A stretch of DNA of 64,000 nt from Thetidibacter halocola. GTDB lineage: Bacteria > Pseudomonadota > Alphaproteobacteria > Rhodobacterales > Rhodobacteraceae. A model generated the notes under the pieces. The model did no database searches and was not told the DNA's origin. It saw only the letters and a program-made list of their open reading frames with translations. This document shows, one piece after another, positions 24,800 through 34,549 of the stretch (within the stretch, counting starts at the first letter, position 1; each line of letters opens with the position of its first letter). Location: the NCBI RefSeq assembly GCF_018224955.1, contig NZ_JAGTUU010000003.1, forward strand, positions 529,506 to 593,505, written 5' to 3'. Position numbers and translations under genes: made by a program.

Positions 24800-26217
24800 G
24801 CGCTGGCCTTCGGTTTCGGGCTGCCCTGGTCCTGTGGCGGCAGCAGATGGGTGAGGGGCACCTGAGCCTCGATCACGGTGCCCGAGCGGGAGGACAGCAC
24901 GCGCAGCGTGCCGTTGAGCTGGTCCATGCGTTCCTGCATGTTGCGCAGCCCGATGCCCTTGCGGGTGCCGCGGCCGGCCTCGTCGATGCCGGTGCCGTTG
25001 TCCGAGATGCGCAGCGTGGCCCCGGCACGATGGCCGCGCAGGTCGATCGAGACCTCGGTGGCGCCGGAATGGCGCTCGATGTTGGTCAGCGCTTCCTGCG
25101 CGATGCGGTAGAGGGCGATCTTGGCGTCCTGGTCGAGGCGGTTGCGGAACACCACCGTGTCGAAATGCGTGGCGATGCCGGTGCGGTGGTGGAAATCGTC
25201 GGCCAACCCCTTGATCGCGGGGCCAAGGCCGAGGTCGTCGAGCACGCCGGGGCGCAGGTCGCGGCTGATGCGGCGGACCTCCTGGATGGCGGTGCTCAGG
25301 TGTTCGCTGCCCTTGTCCAGCATGTCCGGAGCGCGGGCGTCGCCCTGCGCCATGCGGCGGCGCGCGATATCGAGGGCGTATTTCACCCCGACGAGGATCT
25401 GGCTGATCCCGTCGTGCAATTCGCGCGCGACGCGGCCGCGTTCCTCTTCCTGCGCGTCGAACACCCGCTGAGTCAGTTCCTTGAGCTTGGCGTCGGCGAG
25501 GCGGCGTTCGCGGATGTTGATGACGAGACCGGAAGCGAAGACCGACAGCAGGGCGGCCAGCGTGATTGCCCCAATGTAAAGGAAGGTGCGCTGCACCCGC
25601 ATCGCCACCTCTGCCCGGGTCGCGGCGATGGACTCGAGGATGTCGTCGATGAAGACGCCGGTGCCCACGGCCCAGCGCCAGCTGGGGAACGAGGTGACAT
25701 AGGTGATCATCCGCCCCTCCTCGCCCGTCGACGGCTTGGGCCAGAGATGCTCGACATAGCCCGCGCCGCCGCGCGCGGTGCGGATGAATTCCTGCACCAC
25801 GGGCTTTCCTTCGGCGTCGCGCAGCTCCCACCAGTTGCCGTTGATCAGCTCGGTCTGGCGCGGCGAGACGAGGTTGTTGCCGGCATAGTCGTAAACGAAG
25901 AAGAACCCCTCTTCGCCATAGATCATCGCGGCGAGGATCTGCATGACCTGCTGCTTGGCGGCCTCGTCGTCCGGCGCGGCGGAGCCGTAGACGAAGTAGA
26001 AGCCGTTGCGCGCCTGGGTTACGTAGTTGCGCAACTCGCGCTTCTTGGCCTCGATCAGCTGGGTTTCGAGCTGGTGGATCTCGCGTTCTGCGAGGGCGCG
26101 CGACTGGTAGGCCACCAGGAAGGCGATCGCGGCGGCTGCAAGGATCAACGGCACCGCCGCCAGAAGAAACAGCTTCTGTCCGTAACTTGGCCGCATTCTG
26201 TGCAATATGCCCTGCAT
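24796..26217 (-). CDS. Cache-domain sensor histidine kinase
   Basis: 473 residues. One N-terminal membrane helix (QKLFLLAAVPLILAAAAIAFLVAYQ), a periplasmic single-Cache-type sensor (about 40-210, with GFYFVYGSAAP, GFFFVYDYAGNNLVSP and SWRWAVGTGVFIDDI), a second helix (RTFLYIGAITLAALLSVFASGLV), then HisKA_3 with phospho-His in VARELHDGISQILVG and HATPase with ISDNGTGID and GIGLRNMQERM. Cache sensors of this kind bind small carboxylates, consistent with the adjacent TRAP genes. Start at 26217 or 26196; neither has a strong ribosome site. Confidence 0.93.
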   Translation of the reverse strand: MQGILHRMRPSYGQKLFLLAAVPLILAAAAIAFLVAYQSRALAEREIHQLETQLIEAKKRELRNYVTQARNGFYFVYGSAAPDDEAAKQQVMQILAAMIYGEEGFFFVYDYAGNNLVSPRQTELINGNWWELRDAEGKPVVQEFIRTARGGAGYVEHLWPKPSTGEEGRMITYVTSFPSWRWAVGTGVFIDDILESIAATRAEVAMRVQRTFLYIGAITLAALLSVFASGLVINIRERRLADAKLKELTQRVFDAQEEERGRVARELHDGISQILVGVKYALDIARRRMAQGDARAPDMLDKGSEHLSTAIQEVRRISRDLRPGVLDDLGLGPAIKGLADDFHHRTGIATHFDTVVFRNRLDQDAKIALYRIAQEALTNIERHSGATEVSIDLRGHRAGATLRISDNGTGIDEAGRGTRKGIGLRNMQERMDQLNGTLRVLSSRSGTVIEAQVPLTHLLPPQDQGSPKPKASA

Positions 26218-26369
26218 GGGGGCGCAGCATAGGGCCAGTCCGGTGCGCGGCCAAGATGCGCCGTGCGTGTGGCGCGATTCGCAGACCCGGTGCGATGCTC
26301 TCCTTTTCGGCGATTGGCTGACTGCCTTTTCGCGCATTGCTAAGATTTCCCGCAAGGGCGGCGGATTTC

Positions 26370-26388
26370 CGGTCAGATATTCTGACCG
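26370..26388. promoter_or_regulatory. Perfect inverted repeat upstream of the TRAP genes
   Basis: CGGTCAGATATTCTGACCG: 8-bp arms around TAT, 112 bp before the dctP start and 152 bp from the kinase start. It lies in the 283-bp divergent promoter region and is a good candidate binding site for the NarL-type regulator. Confidence 0.6.
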
Positions 26389-26500
26389 CCTCCGTAGTGG
26401 TGGGTATTTTCTTGCGTCGCGACGCCGCATACGGTCTGCGGACTTTTCGATCCGCGCGGGGTGGGTAACCACGCGCAATAACACTCTGGGAGGATACTCT

Positions 26501-27586
<1,086 letters not shown>

Positions 27587-27607
27587 GGCCTGACCTGACG
27601 GATAGGG

Positions 27608-27633
27608 AAGGCCCCCGCGCAAACGGGGGCCTT
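27608..27633 (+). terminator. Hairpin between dctP- and dctQ-type genes
   Basis: AAGGCCCCCG-CGCAAA-CGGGGGCCTT, perfect 10-bp stem, 21 bp after the binding-protein stop. Only CTT/CTG follows, so it is probably a partial terminator or 3'-end stabiliser within the operon. Confidence 0.65.
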
Positions 27634-27699
27634 CTGCCGTAACGACGGGGAACCGGGCCGGGGGCGTCTGCGCGCCGAGGCCGGGACAAGGGGGACAAG

Positions 27700-28638
27700 A
27701 TGGAAGACGATGGCGGTTACGGCCTGGGCGCATGGATCCTGTGGATCCTCGAAAACATGGCGCTGGCCTTTTACAACCTCGGATACGCGCTGACGCATCC
27801 GATGTCGTGGCTGGACTGGATCACCTGGCAGAACACGGACGCGGACAAGCTCTCGCTGATGAAGATCGTCTACTACGGCGCTTCGATCGAGTTCTTCTTT
27901 GCCGTCTTCATGGTGTTCGTGGTGATCTTCATCGTCGGGCTGGTGCGCAACGAGTTCCTCTGGGGCGTCGTGCGCGCCCTCGAGGGCCTGGCAAACACGA
28001 TCGGGCGCCTTGCCGCCTGGGCGGGTCTGCTGATGGTTCTGCAACAGGTCGTCATCGTGATCCTGCAACGGATATTCACCCGGCCGGACATCGCCATCGG
28101 TTTCGGCATTCCGTTACAGTTCGACATCTCCTGGTTCGCCGAGGAACTGAAGCTTTACAATGCGATGGTCGTTTGTCTGTGCCTGACCTACACGTTCGTG
28201 CAGGGCGGGCATGTGCGCGTCGACCTGGTCTATTCCGCCGTCAGCTACCGCACCAAACGGGTGATCGACATGCTGGGCAGCCTGTTCTTCATGATGCCGA
28301 CCGCCGTGCTGATCTGGATGTACACCTGGTTCTTCATGTGGCGCTCGCTGATCGTGCCGCCGGTCTCGCCGACCGACGCCATCGACCGGCTGGAACTGAA
28401 GGCGCGCGCGGCGCGCTGGAACGTCGAGACCATCGGCTTCAGCCCGAACGGCTTTACCGGCTACTTCCTGTTCAAGCTCCTGATGGTCGTCATGCTGGGC
28501 ATGATCTTCATCCATGCCTGGGCGTTCTTCTACCGGTCGTATCTGGAGTGGAAGGAAGGGCCCGAGTCCGAGGGCAAACATCTCGACAAGGACGTGCTCG
28601 AGCAGGGTGAAGAACCCTACGACCACGCTGAATTCTAA
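27700..28638 (+). CDS. TRAP transporter small permease (DctQ type, extended)
   Basis: 312 residues, longer than the usual 160-200. An N-terminal region with a hydrophobic segment (GAWILWILENMALAFYNLGYAL) precedes a core of membrane helices (FFFAVFMVFVVIFIVGLV, AWAGLLMVLQQVVIVILQRI, LGSLFFMMPTAVLIWMYTWF, LFKLLMVVMLGMIFIHAWAFF). The motif TFVQGGHVRVDLVYSAVS is the conserved DctQ signature. Acts with the large permease 12 bp downstream. The extension is common in TRAP systems that also have an enlarged DctM. Confidence 0.9.
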   Translation: MEDDGGYGLGAWILWILENMALAFYNLGYALTHPMSWLDWITWQNTDADKLSLMKIVYYGASIEFFFAVFMVFVVIFIVGLVRNEFLWGVVRALEGLANTIGRLAAWAGLLMVLQQVVIVILQRIFTRPDIAIGFGIPLQFDISWFAEELKLYNAMVVCLCLTYTFVQGGHVRVDLVYSAVSYRTKRVIDMLGSLFFMMPTAVLIWMYTWFFMWRSLIVPPVSPTDAIDRLELKARAARWNVETIGFSPNGFTGYFLFKLLMVVMLGMIFIHAWAFFYRSYLEWKEGPESEGKHLDKDVLEQGEEPYDHAEF

Positions 28639-28650
28639 GGGGCAGGGCAC

Positions 28651-31011
28651 ATGATATTCGGACTAGACGGCGTCGAGATCGGCCTGATCATCGTTTTCCT
28701 CATGCTCTTCGGGGCAATTCTGACCGGCTTCCCGGTGGCTTTCGCCATCGGTGGCGCAGGTGTTCTCTCCTTCGGCGTGATCGCCGCGCTGGACAGCGCG
28801 GGCCTGCTGATCCACCAGGCCATCGATACAAGCTCTGCAGCCTATCAGGCCGTGCTTTCCAGCGGGGTGCCGGCCAAGGGTATTACGCTGTTCACCTATC
28901 CAGACCTTCCAAGGGTCGCGACCGAGTCGATCTTCCCGGACGGCAACGCGCAGAACGCGCTGAACCGGGTGATCGGCTTCATCACCAACCGCATCAACGA
29001 GCGCGTCATCGCGGGGCAAAGCATCGAAACGCTGCTGGCGGTCCTGATGTTCGTCCTGATGGGTATCGTCCTTGAACGCTCCAAGATCGCGAACGACCTG
29101 CTGACCACGATGGCGCGCGTCTTTGGCCCGCTGCCGGGTGGCCTCGCGGTGTCGATCGTCGTCGTGGGCGCGTTCCTCGCGGCCTCGACCGGCATTGTCG
29201 GCGCGACCGTGGTGACGATGGGCCTGCTCGCCCTGCCAACCATGTTGCGAAACAACTATTCGCCGGAACTGGCGACGGGCGTGATCGCGGCGAGCGGAAC
29301 CCTGGGGCAGATCATCCCGCCCTCGATCGTGATCGTTCTGCTTGGCACGCTGGCGGGCGACCTCTATTCCGCCGCGCAGGAAGAACGCGCGCAACTGGCC
29401 GGCTGCACCGACGCGCTGACCTACCTGGGTGAGCCGGCGGTCCTGTCGGTCGGCACGCTGTTCCAGGCGGCACTGTTGCCGGGCATCCTGCTGGCCCTGC
29501 TCTACGGTCTCTATGCCTTCGGCTTTGCCATGCTGAACCCGTCCAAGGCCCCGGCCGTGGAAATGGGCGACAGCATGGGCGAGGTGCGGACCCGCGGCGA
29601 GTCCTTCACCTGGTTCATCGGCGTGCCGGTCGCGATCATCGCGGGCACGATCCTGCTGGGGCAGGTGAATGTCGTCGGCAGCCAGGACACGACCGTGTCC
29701 AGCTTCTCGGATATCGGCGAGGCCGCGAGCCTGCGCACAAACGTCTCCGAAGGCTGCCAGGCCGCGATGGTCGAACTGCACGGGCAGGAGGCCTGGGATA
29801 CGGCGATTGCCGAACAGCAGGCCATCGACGCGGCGGGCGGAGCCCAGCAGAGCGAGCGGCGCAGCCCCGAGGAGATCGAGGCCCTGCGCGTGCAGAAGAT
29901 CGCCGACGCGGCCCCCATCGGCACCGGCATCGCCACGCTGGCGGTGATCTTCGGCCTGATCCTGGCCATCGCGCGGGGCATCTCGCCCTCGTCCGATCCG
30001 CGGCCCCTGGCCATCGGAGCTGGCGGCGTGGTGCTGGGCCTGGTCGTCGACGCCGTGGCCATCAATCCGCTGACCTCGGCGGGCGTCACCGTGGCGCTGA
30101 TGGTCGTGCCCTGGGCGATTGCGGTCTATGGCTGCTATTTCGCCTTCATCCGCCTGGCGCAGAACGAACTGCTGCGCGTGGTCTTCCCGCCGCTGGTGCT
30201 GATCGTCGCGGTGCTGGGCTCGATCCTCGGTGGAATCACCAACCCGACGCCCGCGGCGGCGCTGGGGGCTGCGGGCGCGATCATGCTGGCCGCCTACCGC
30301 AAGCTGAAGGACGAGGAAAAGTCGCCCAAGGTCATCATCTGGTCGACCCTGTCGGTCGTGCTGCTGATCCTGGTCGGCATCAACTTCGACCTGCGGATCA
30401 ACACCGAAAGCGTCAGTGCCGAAAGCTGGGCGGCCTTCTTCTTCGCCAACGCGCTGTATCTCTACGCGCTGTTCGGGCTGCTGTTCAGCTGCTGGGTGCT
30501 GTATCGTTCCGGGGTTCTGACACCGGCGGTGCGAGAGACGGCGAAGGTGACGAGCATGGTGTTCACCATCCTCATCGCCTCGCAGCTTCTCAACCTGGTG
30601 GTGATCTCCTTCGGCGGCGAATACTATATTCAGGACTTCCTGCGCAGCTTCGAAGAACCGGCGATGGCCTTCATCATCGTGATGATCATCCTGTTCATCC
30701 TGGGCTTCGTTCTGGACTTCCTCGAGATCATCTACATCGTCGTGCCCATCGTGGGCCCGGTGATCTACGGCGCGCATTTCGATCCGAAATGGGTGACGAT
30801 CATGATCGCTGTGAACCTCCAGACCTCGTTCCTGACCCCGCCCTTCGGCTTTGCGCTGTTCTACCTGCGCGGGGTCGCGCCCAAGGAAGTCACGACCGGC
30901 CACATCTATCGCGGCGTGATCCCCTTCGTGCTGATCCAGGTGATGGGCCTCGCGATCCTGTGGTTCTTCCCGGGCATCGTGACCATCGTGCCCGACCTGA
31001 TGCCGAACTGA
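28651..31011 (+). CDS. TRAP transporter large permease (DctM type, enlarged)
   Basis: 786 residues against about 430 for a typical DctM. The start has the family pattern (EIGLIIVFLMLFGAILTGFPVAFAIGG; TGIVGATVVTMGLLALPTMLRNNYSPELATGVIAASGTLGQIIPPSIVIVLLG), and the end carries the rest of the transporter core (GFVLDFLEIIYIVVPIVGPV; LQTSFLTPPFGFALFYLRG). Between them lies an insertion of roughly 350 residues with a soluble Glu/Ala-rich loop (about 345-420) and extra helices. Exchanges substrate with Na+ in partnership with the upstream genes. Same operon; closed by a strong terminator. Confidence 0.92.
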   Translation: MIFGLDGVEIGLIIVFLMLFGAILTGFPVAFAIGGAGVLSFGVIAALDSAGLLIHQAIDTSSAAYQAVLSSGVPAKGITLFTYPDLPRVATESIFPDGNAQNALNRVIGFITNRINERVIAGQSIETLLAVLMFVLMGIVLERSKIANDLLTTMARVFGPLPGGLAVSIVVVGAFLAASTGIVGATVVTMGLLALPTMLRNNYSPELATGVIAASGTLGQIIPPSIVIVLLGTLAGDLYSAAQEERAQLAGCTDALTYLGEPAVLSVGTLFQAALLPGILLALLYGLYAFGFAMLNPSKAPAVEMGDSMGEVRTRGESFTWFIGVPVAIIAGTILLGQVNVVGSQDTTVSSFSDIGEAASLRTNVSEGCQAAMVELHGQEAWDTAIAEQQAIDAAGGAQQSERRSPEEIEALRVQKIADAAPIGTGIATLAVIFGLILAIARGISPSSDPRPLAIGAGGVVLGLVVDAVAINPLTSAGVTVALMVVPWAIAVYGCYFAFIRLAQNELLRVVFPPLVLIVAVLGSILGGITNPTPAAALGAAGAIMLAAYRKLKDEEKSPKVIIWSTLSVVLLILVGINFDLRINTESVSAESWAAFFFANALYLYALFGLLFSCWVLYRSGVLTPAVRETAKVTSMVFTILIASQLLNLVVISFGGEYYIQDFLRSFEEPAMAFIIVMIILFILGFVLDFLEIIYIVVPIVGPVIYGAHFDPKWVTIMIAVNLQTSFLTPPFGFALFYLRGVAPKEVTTGHIYRGVIPFVLIQVMGLAILWFFPGIVTIVPDLMPN

Positions 31012-31030
31012 CCGGCACGACGGCAAAGAC

Positions 31031-31058
31031 AAAGGCCGCCCTTCGGGGCGGCCTTTTT
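31031..31058 (+). terminator. Terminator of the TRAP operon
   Basis: AAAGGCCGCCC-TTCG-GGGCGGCCTTT: perfect 11-bp stem with a stable UUCG tetraloop, followed by more T residues. Starts 20 bp after the stop. Confidence 0.9.
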
Positions 31059-31077
31059 CGTTTTCCGCTCGGGGGCG

Positions 31078-31803
31078 TCACGCAGAGGGCGATGCCTGCG
31101 CAGCCCCGGCCGGATCCCGGCGCAGGCTGGATCTGCCGAGGCGCTCGAGGTGACCATCCCGGATCGCGTCCGGGTGCACGACGCCCAGTTGCGCCGGCAT
31201 CTCGGGCAGGTCGAGAATGTGCGCAATGGCAAAGCGATGCGCCCCGCCGCCGCCTCGCAGGCAGGCGCCGTCGCGGCCGACATGGATCAGCGTCGCGCCA
31301 TGCGCGCGTCGATAGTGGAATTCCGGCAGCTCCTCCATGTCCAGCATGCGCCCGCGAGCCTTCGTCTCGGCAAAGACGCGGTCGAGCATGGCAAAGCGGC
31401 GATCCATGTCCTCGCGGCTGCGGCAATCGTCCGGGGCGCGACCCTGCGCGATTTCCTCGAGCTGGCGGCGATAGATCGGCGTCTCGGCCCAGTCCGCGCC
31501 CTCGACCCAGCGCATCCGGCAACTGGCCAGCTTGATGTCGTTCTCCACCGCAATGCGATTCCTGTCCCAGGCACCGCCCAGCACCAGCCCGCTATGCTGG
31601 CGGCGCAGGCGCTGGCCGCCCTTGGGCGCGACAAGGGCATGGGTCACGTCGCGCGGCCTTGGATAGATCGCCATGTCCGACAGCGGCGCCCGCGCCCCGT
31701 GCCGGAGCCGGTTTACCAGGTCGCGCAGGGTCTTGCGATAGACATGCGCCTCCATGGCGCGCTGCAACCGCCGAAGCGGCGAGTGTGAGGGATCGGGTTT
31801 CAT
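31078..31803 (-). CDS. Conserved-looking protein of unknown function with ParB-like motif
   Basis: 241 residues. Basic N terminus, a middle region (ASCRMRWVEGADWAETPIYRRQLEEI), and a C-terminal segment LIHVGRDGACLRGGGGAHRFAIAHILDLPEMPAQLGVVHP. The last segment, a strand followed by G-x-HR-x-A, resembles the ParB/sulfiredoxin nuclease-like fold, but I cannot assign a family. No signal peptide or membrane helix. Monocistronic; 88 bp downstream of the leucyltransferase gene on the same strand. Confidence 0.72.
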   Translation of the reverse strand: MKPDPSHSPLRRLQRAMEAHVYRKTLRDLVNRLRHGARAPLSDMAIYPRPRDVTHALVAPKGGQRLRRQHSGLVLGGAWDRNRIAVENDIKLASCRMRWVEGADWAETPIYRRQLEEIAQGRAPDDCRSREDMDRRFAMLDRVFAETKARGRMLDMEELPEFHYRRAHGATLIHVGRDGACLRGGGGAHRFAIAHILDLPEMPAQLGVVHPDAIRDGHLERLGRSSLRRDPAGAAQASPSA

Positions 31804-31891
31804 CGTCCGTCGGTCCTCGCGCCGCGCCTCGGCATGTCATGGGCGGGGTCCGCCGCCCCGCTGCGGCGTGGCCTGCCTCTTGTCTGGCGGA

Positions 31892-32704
31892 TCACGCCCG
31901 GCTGTCGGGCAGCGAGATGTTGGCCACCTGTTCCGAGATCGGGTCGGTCGACAGCGGGTGCATCTCGGACTCGTAGTCGGCCGGGTCGCGCAGCCATTCC
32001 CACTTGCCGCGGCGATAGACCTCGAGCGCGTCGAACTGCGCCTTGTAGCCCATCTTGTCGCTGCCCGGCACCCAGTAGCCGAGGTAGACATACGGCAGGC
32101 CCATGTCGCGGGCGATGCGGATATGGTCGAGGATCATCCACGTCCCCAGGCTGCTTTTCACCAGGTCGGGGTCGTAGAAGGAATAGACCATCGACAGCCC
32201 GTCATCGAGGATGTCGGTCAGGCAGACCGCCGCAAGTGCACCGGTGCGGCTATCGGCATATTCGATCACGCGCGAGCGGATCGGCGTCTCTTCGATCATC
32301 GCGGCGAACTCGAACACGTCCATGTCGGCCATGCCGCCATCGGCGTGCCGTTCATCCAGGTAGCGTCGGAACAACTCGTACTGGTCCTCGTTGGCCCAGG
32401 GGCTGGCGACTCGGCGCCGCAGATGGGCGTTGCGCCGGTCCGTGCGGCGCTGGCTGCGCGAGGGCAGGAACTGGTCCACCACGATCCGCGCCGACAGGCA
32501 GGCCGCGCAATCCGAACAGGACGGCCGATAAAGCACGTTCTGCGAGCGGCGAAAGCCCTGCTTGGACAGGCTGTCGTTCAGCCGCTGCGCCTCGTCGCCT
32601 TGCAACGCGGTGAAGAGCTTGCGTTCCATCCGGCCGGGCAGATAGGGGCAGGGCTGGGGGGCCGTGACGTAGAATTGCGGCGCAAGAGGCAGCGAGTGGC
32701 GCAT
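31892..32704 (-). CDS. bpt: Aspartate/glutamate leucyltransferase (N-end rule, Bpt/Ate type)
   Basis: Aminoacyl-tRNA-protein transferase of 270 residues that adds Leu (or Arg) to proteins starting with Asp or Glu, marking them for ClpS/ClpAP. Seen: [16 protein letters not shown] with the conserved N-terminal Cys, [21 protein letters not shown] (Cys cluster), [21 protein letters not shown] and [20 protein letters not shown], all typical of the Bpt branch. Bacterial Bpt proteins transfer Leu although often named arginyltransferase. Monocistronic; start at 32704 gives [14 protein letters not shown]. Confidence 0.94.
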   Translation of the reverse strand: MRHSLPLAPQFYVTAPQPCPYLPGRMERKLFTALQGDEAQRLNDSLSKQGFRRSQNVLYRPSCSDCAACLSARIVVDQFLPSRSQRRTDRRNAHLRRRVASPWANEDQYELFRRYLDERHADGGMADMDVFEFAAMIEETPIRSRVIEYADSRTGALAAVCLTDILDDGLSMVYSFYDPDLVKSSLGTWMILDHIRIARDMGLPYVYLGYWVPGSDKMGYKAQFDALEVYRRGKWEWLRDPADYESEMHPLSTDPISEQVANISLPDSRA

Positions 32705-32839
32705 GATGATCGATTTCCGGCAGTTCTTAGCGAAACGGTAACAATCTCCATGGCGCGCGCCAAGCCCCGGAATCGCATGGACCCCGCCGGGGCGGGGTCT
32801 TTCCCAGTGTTGAGTTAACGCGCAGGGGGGTGGCGCGGC

Positions 32840-33295
32840 TCAGGCTCGGCGGTTCAGCGCCACCGTGCCCAGCACCATGTCGGTCAGGCCCTGGCCGCGT
32901 TCGGTCATGAACATGCACAGGACCGAGACCAGTTGTAGCGGAAACACCGCCAGCGACACGGTATAGCCCAGCGTGTGCAGGAAGGCCTGGTTGAAGGTCA
33001 GCCGCCGACCAAAGGCGTCACGGAACTCGATTGCCATGATCCGCATACCCCAGGTGGCCGACCCGCCCGCGATGGTCAGCACGCGGTAGACGAAACCGAT
33101 CACGGCGAACAGGAAGGGCAGGAAGAACAGGCCGATGAAGGCGGTGAACAGAACCGCCGGAACCAGCATCGCCGCCACCACGACAAAGTCGATGGCCCAG
33201 GCGAGGCCACGCTTGATCGTCACGCCCTCGTAGAAGGCGGATTGCCGTTCAGGGTCGGGCAGGTGCGACGGGCCTTGGGAGAAATCGGAATACAT
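32840..33295 (-). CDS. RDD-family membrane protein
   Basis: 151 residues, inner membrane. KRGLAWAIDFVVVAAMLVPAVLFTAFIGLFFLPFLFAVIGFVYRVLTIAGGSATWGMRIMAIEFRDAFGRRLTF shows the RDD pattern (R then D in the first helix, D in a later loop), and a further helix is near HTLGYTVSLAVFPLQLVSVLCMFM. Function unknown; some RDD proteins move Na+ or protons. Start at 33295 after GAGAGGAC; an in-frame ATG five codons earlier lacks a site. Same strand as the DUF2852 gene, 51 bp downstream of it with a hairpin between. Confidence 0.88.
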   Translation of the reverse strand: MYSDFSQGPSHLPDPERQSAFYEGVTIKRGLAWAIDFVVVAAMLVPAVLFTAFIGLFFLPFLFAVIGFVYRVLTIAGGSATWGMRIMAIEFRDAFGRRLTFNQAFLHTLGYTVSLAVFPLQLVSVLCMFMTERGQGLTDMVLGTVALNRRA

Positions 33296-33315
33296 GCTGT
33301 CCTCTCGCAATGGGG

Positions 33316-33339
33316 CGCGGCCCCGTTTCCGGGGCCGCG
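33316..33339 (-). terminator. Hairpin between DUF2852 and RDD genes
   Basis: CGCGGCCCC-GTTTCC-GGGGCCGCG, perfect 9-bp stem, 7 bp past the DUF2852 stop; lacks a U tract. Confidence 0.5.
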
Positions 33340-33346
33340 TGGTGGA

Positions 33347-33775
33347 TCAGGCGTCGGCTTCGGCGCGCATCTCCTGCGCCTTGCGCGAGCGGTCGTCCAT
33401 GAACTGGTCGAACTCGGCCTTGTCCTTGGCCTCGCGCAGGCGCTTGAGGAAGGCCTCGAACGCGTCCTGTTCTTCCTCGAGGCGGCGCAGCGTGTCGGCC
33501 TTGTAGGTGTCGAAGGCGCTGTTGCCCGAGGGTTTCATCGCCGACCAGGCGGCGTGGTGGCGGGCGTGGCGGGTGCTGCGGCAGGACTTGGAAAACATGC
33601 GGTTGCTCCAGATCATGTAGGCGAGAAGGGCGAGGCCGACGGGCCAGAAGAAGATGAAGCCCAGAACCATGGCGGCGATCCAGGCGCCCTTGCCTCTTTG
33701 GTCCAGCCAGGCCTCGGCGCGGGTCAGCCAACCGGCATTGGCGGGCAGACGGGCGTCATAGGTCGCGGTGGTCAT
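33347..33775 (-). CDS. DUF2852 membrane protein
   Basis: 142 residues. One or two N-terminal hydrophobic segments (WIAAMVLGFIFFWPVGLALLAYMIWSNRMF), then a charged helical tail (NSAFDTYKADTLRRLEEEQDAFEAFLKRLREAKDKAEFDQFMDDR). This F-dTYk-ET-rRLe-E---F--FL-RLR-AkDk-EFDqFM-rr pattern is DUF2852, an alphaproteobacterial family of unknown function. Start at 33775 follows GGAGAGAG. Two matching 19-bp operators upstream indicate dedicated control by an unidentified regulator. Confidence 0.88.
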   Translation of the reverse strand: MTTATYDARLPANAGWLTRAEAWLDQRGKGAWIAAMVLGFIFFWPVGLALLAYMIWSNRMFSKSCRSTRHARHHAAWSAMKPSGNSAFDTYKADTLRRLEEEQDAFEAFLKRLREAKDKAEFDQFMDDRSRKAQEMRAEADA

Positions 33776-33797
33776 TGTCTCTCTCCGTTGCGTTGCG

Positions 33798-33875
33798 ATG
33801 TGAATGTCTTTCACATTACACCAGATCGGGATGCCGGTCGCAGCTTTCAAGGGTCGATGTGAACGTTTTTTACAT
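33798..33875. promoter_or_regulatory. Two 19-bp operators upstream of DUF2852
   Basis: ATGTGAATGTCTTTCACAT (33798-33816) and ATGTGAACGTTTTTTACAT (33857-33875) share ATGTGAA-N5-TTYACAT; the first has perfect 7-bp arms, the second one mismatch. Start-to-start distance is 59 bp. The regulator is unknown. Confidence 0.6.
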
Positions 33876-33929
33876 TTGGCTGGAAATCGTTTTGAAACCA
33901 GAGGTTTGCCTTGCCTTTTTCCTGCCGGA

Positions 33930-33987
33930 GCGAGGGGGCTGTCTGCCCCCTCGCGCTCCCCCGAGGATATTTCTGGCCAGAAGAAAC
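33930..33987. repeat. Intergenic hairpin repeat, copy B
   Basis: Perfect hairpin GCGAGGGGGC-TGTCT-GCCCCCTCGC followed by CTCCCCCGAGGATATTT and GGCCAGAAGAAA; nearly identical to copy A. It starts 6 bp after the stop of the minus-strand YbaK-type gene. Confidence 0.75.
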
Positions 33988-33992
33988 GGGGA

Positions 33993-34460
33993 TCAGAGCG
34001 TGAAATCAGCCGGTTGCGCGCCGGTCAGGTCGGGCAGACGGTGCGGGTCGATCGGGAAGACGTGGCGGGGCGTGCCGGCGGCGGCCCAGACCGTGTCGAA
34101 CGCCAGCAGGCGGGGGTCGAGCCAGGCGCGGATCGGGGTGAGGTGGCCGACCGGGGCCACACCGCCGATGGCGAACCCGGTCTGGGCGCGGATCAGGTCG
34201 GCATCGGCCTTGCCCAGCGGCTCGCCCGCCAGCGCGCTGGCGCGCGTCGCACAGACCCGGTTGCCGCCGGCGGTCAGGAACAGCACCGCCTCGCCGCTGC
34301 GCTCGGCCCGGTAGACGATGGATTTCACGATCTGGTCCAGCGCGCAGCCGACGCTGTCGGCGGCCTCCTGCGCGGTGCGGGCCTGGCCGACTTCGGCGAT
34401 GCTGTCGGGAAGGCCCGCGGCAGCGAGTGCGGCGCGGACTCGGGCGAGGGATTTGCTCAT
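33993..34460 (-). CDS. YbaK/ProX-type aminoacyl-tRNA deacylase
   Basis: 155 residues of the YbaK/EbsC fold, which hydrolyses mischarged tRNAs (for example Cys-tRNA-Pro). Seen: CALDQIVKSIVYRAERSGEAVLFLTAGGNRVC with the catalytic Lys, ETGFAIGGVAPVGH-like TGFAIGGVAPVGHLTPI and a C-terminal WAAAGTPRHVFPI, the standard GG--P-GH and G-x-----l patterns. The ATG follows AAAGGAG. Divergent from glnE. The tRNA substrate cannot be told from sequence alone. Confidence 0.9.
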   Translation of the reverse strand: MSKSLARVRAALAAAGLPDSIAEVGQARTAQEAADSVGCALDQIVKSIVYRAERSGEAVLFLTAGGNRVCATRASALAGEPLGKADADLIRAQTGFAIGGVAPVGHLTPIRAWLDPRLLAFDTVWAAAGTPRHVFPIDPHRLPDLTGAQPADFTL

Positions 34461-34549
34461 GTCTGCTCCTTTCGGGCCGAGTCTTGCCGCGCGAACAGGG
34501 CGGTGCAAGGGGTGTTGCGCTTCGCGCCGGGCCATGCCCATCTTCGGCC

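Noticed and set aside
28663..31032. 789-codon minus-strand frame
   Set aside because: Antisense to dctM; rich in Asp, His, Arg and Gln as expected for the complement of hydrophobic codons.
32720..32745. TTAGCG...GGTAACA near the bpt start as another CceR-type operator
   Set aside because: Arms and spacing do not match TGTTA-N4-TAACA.
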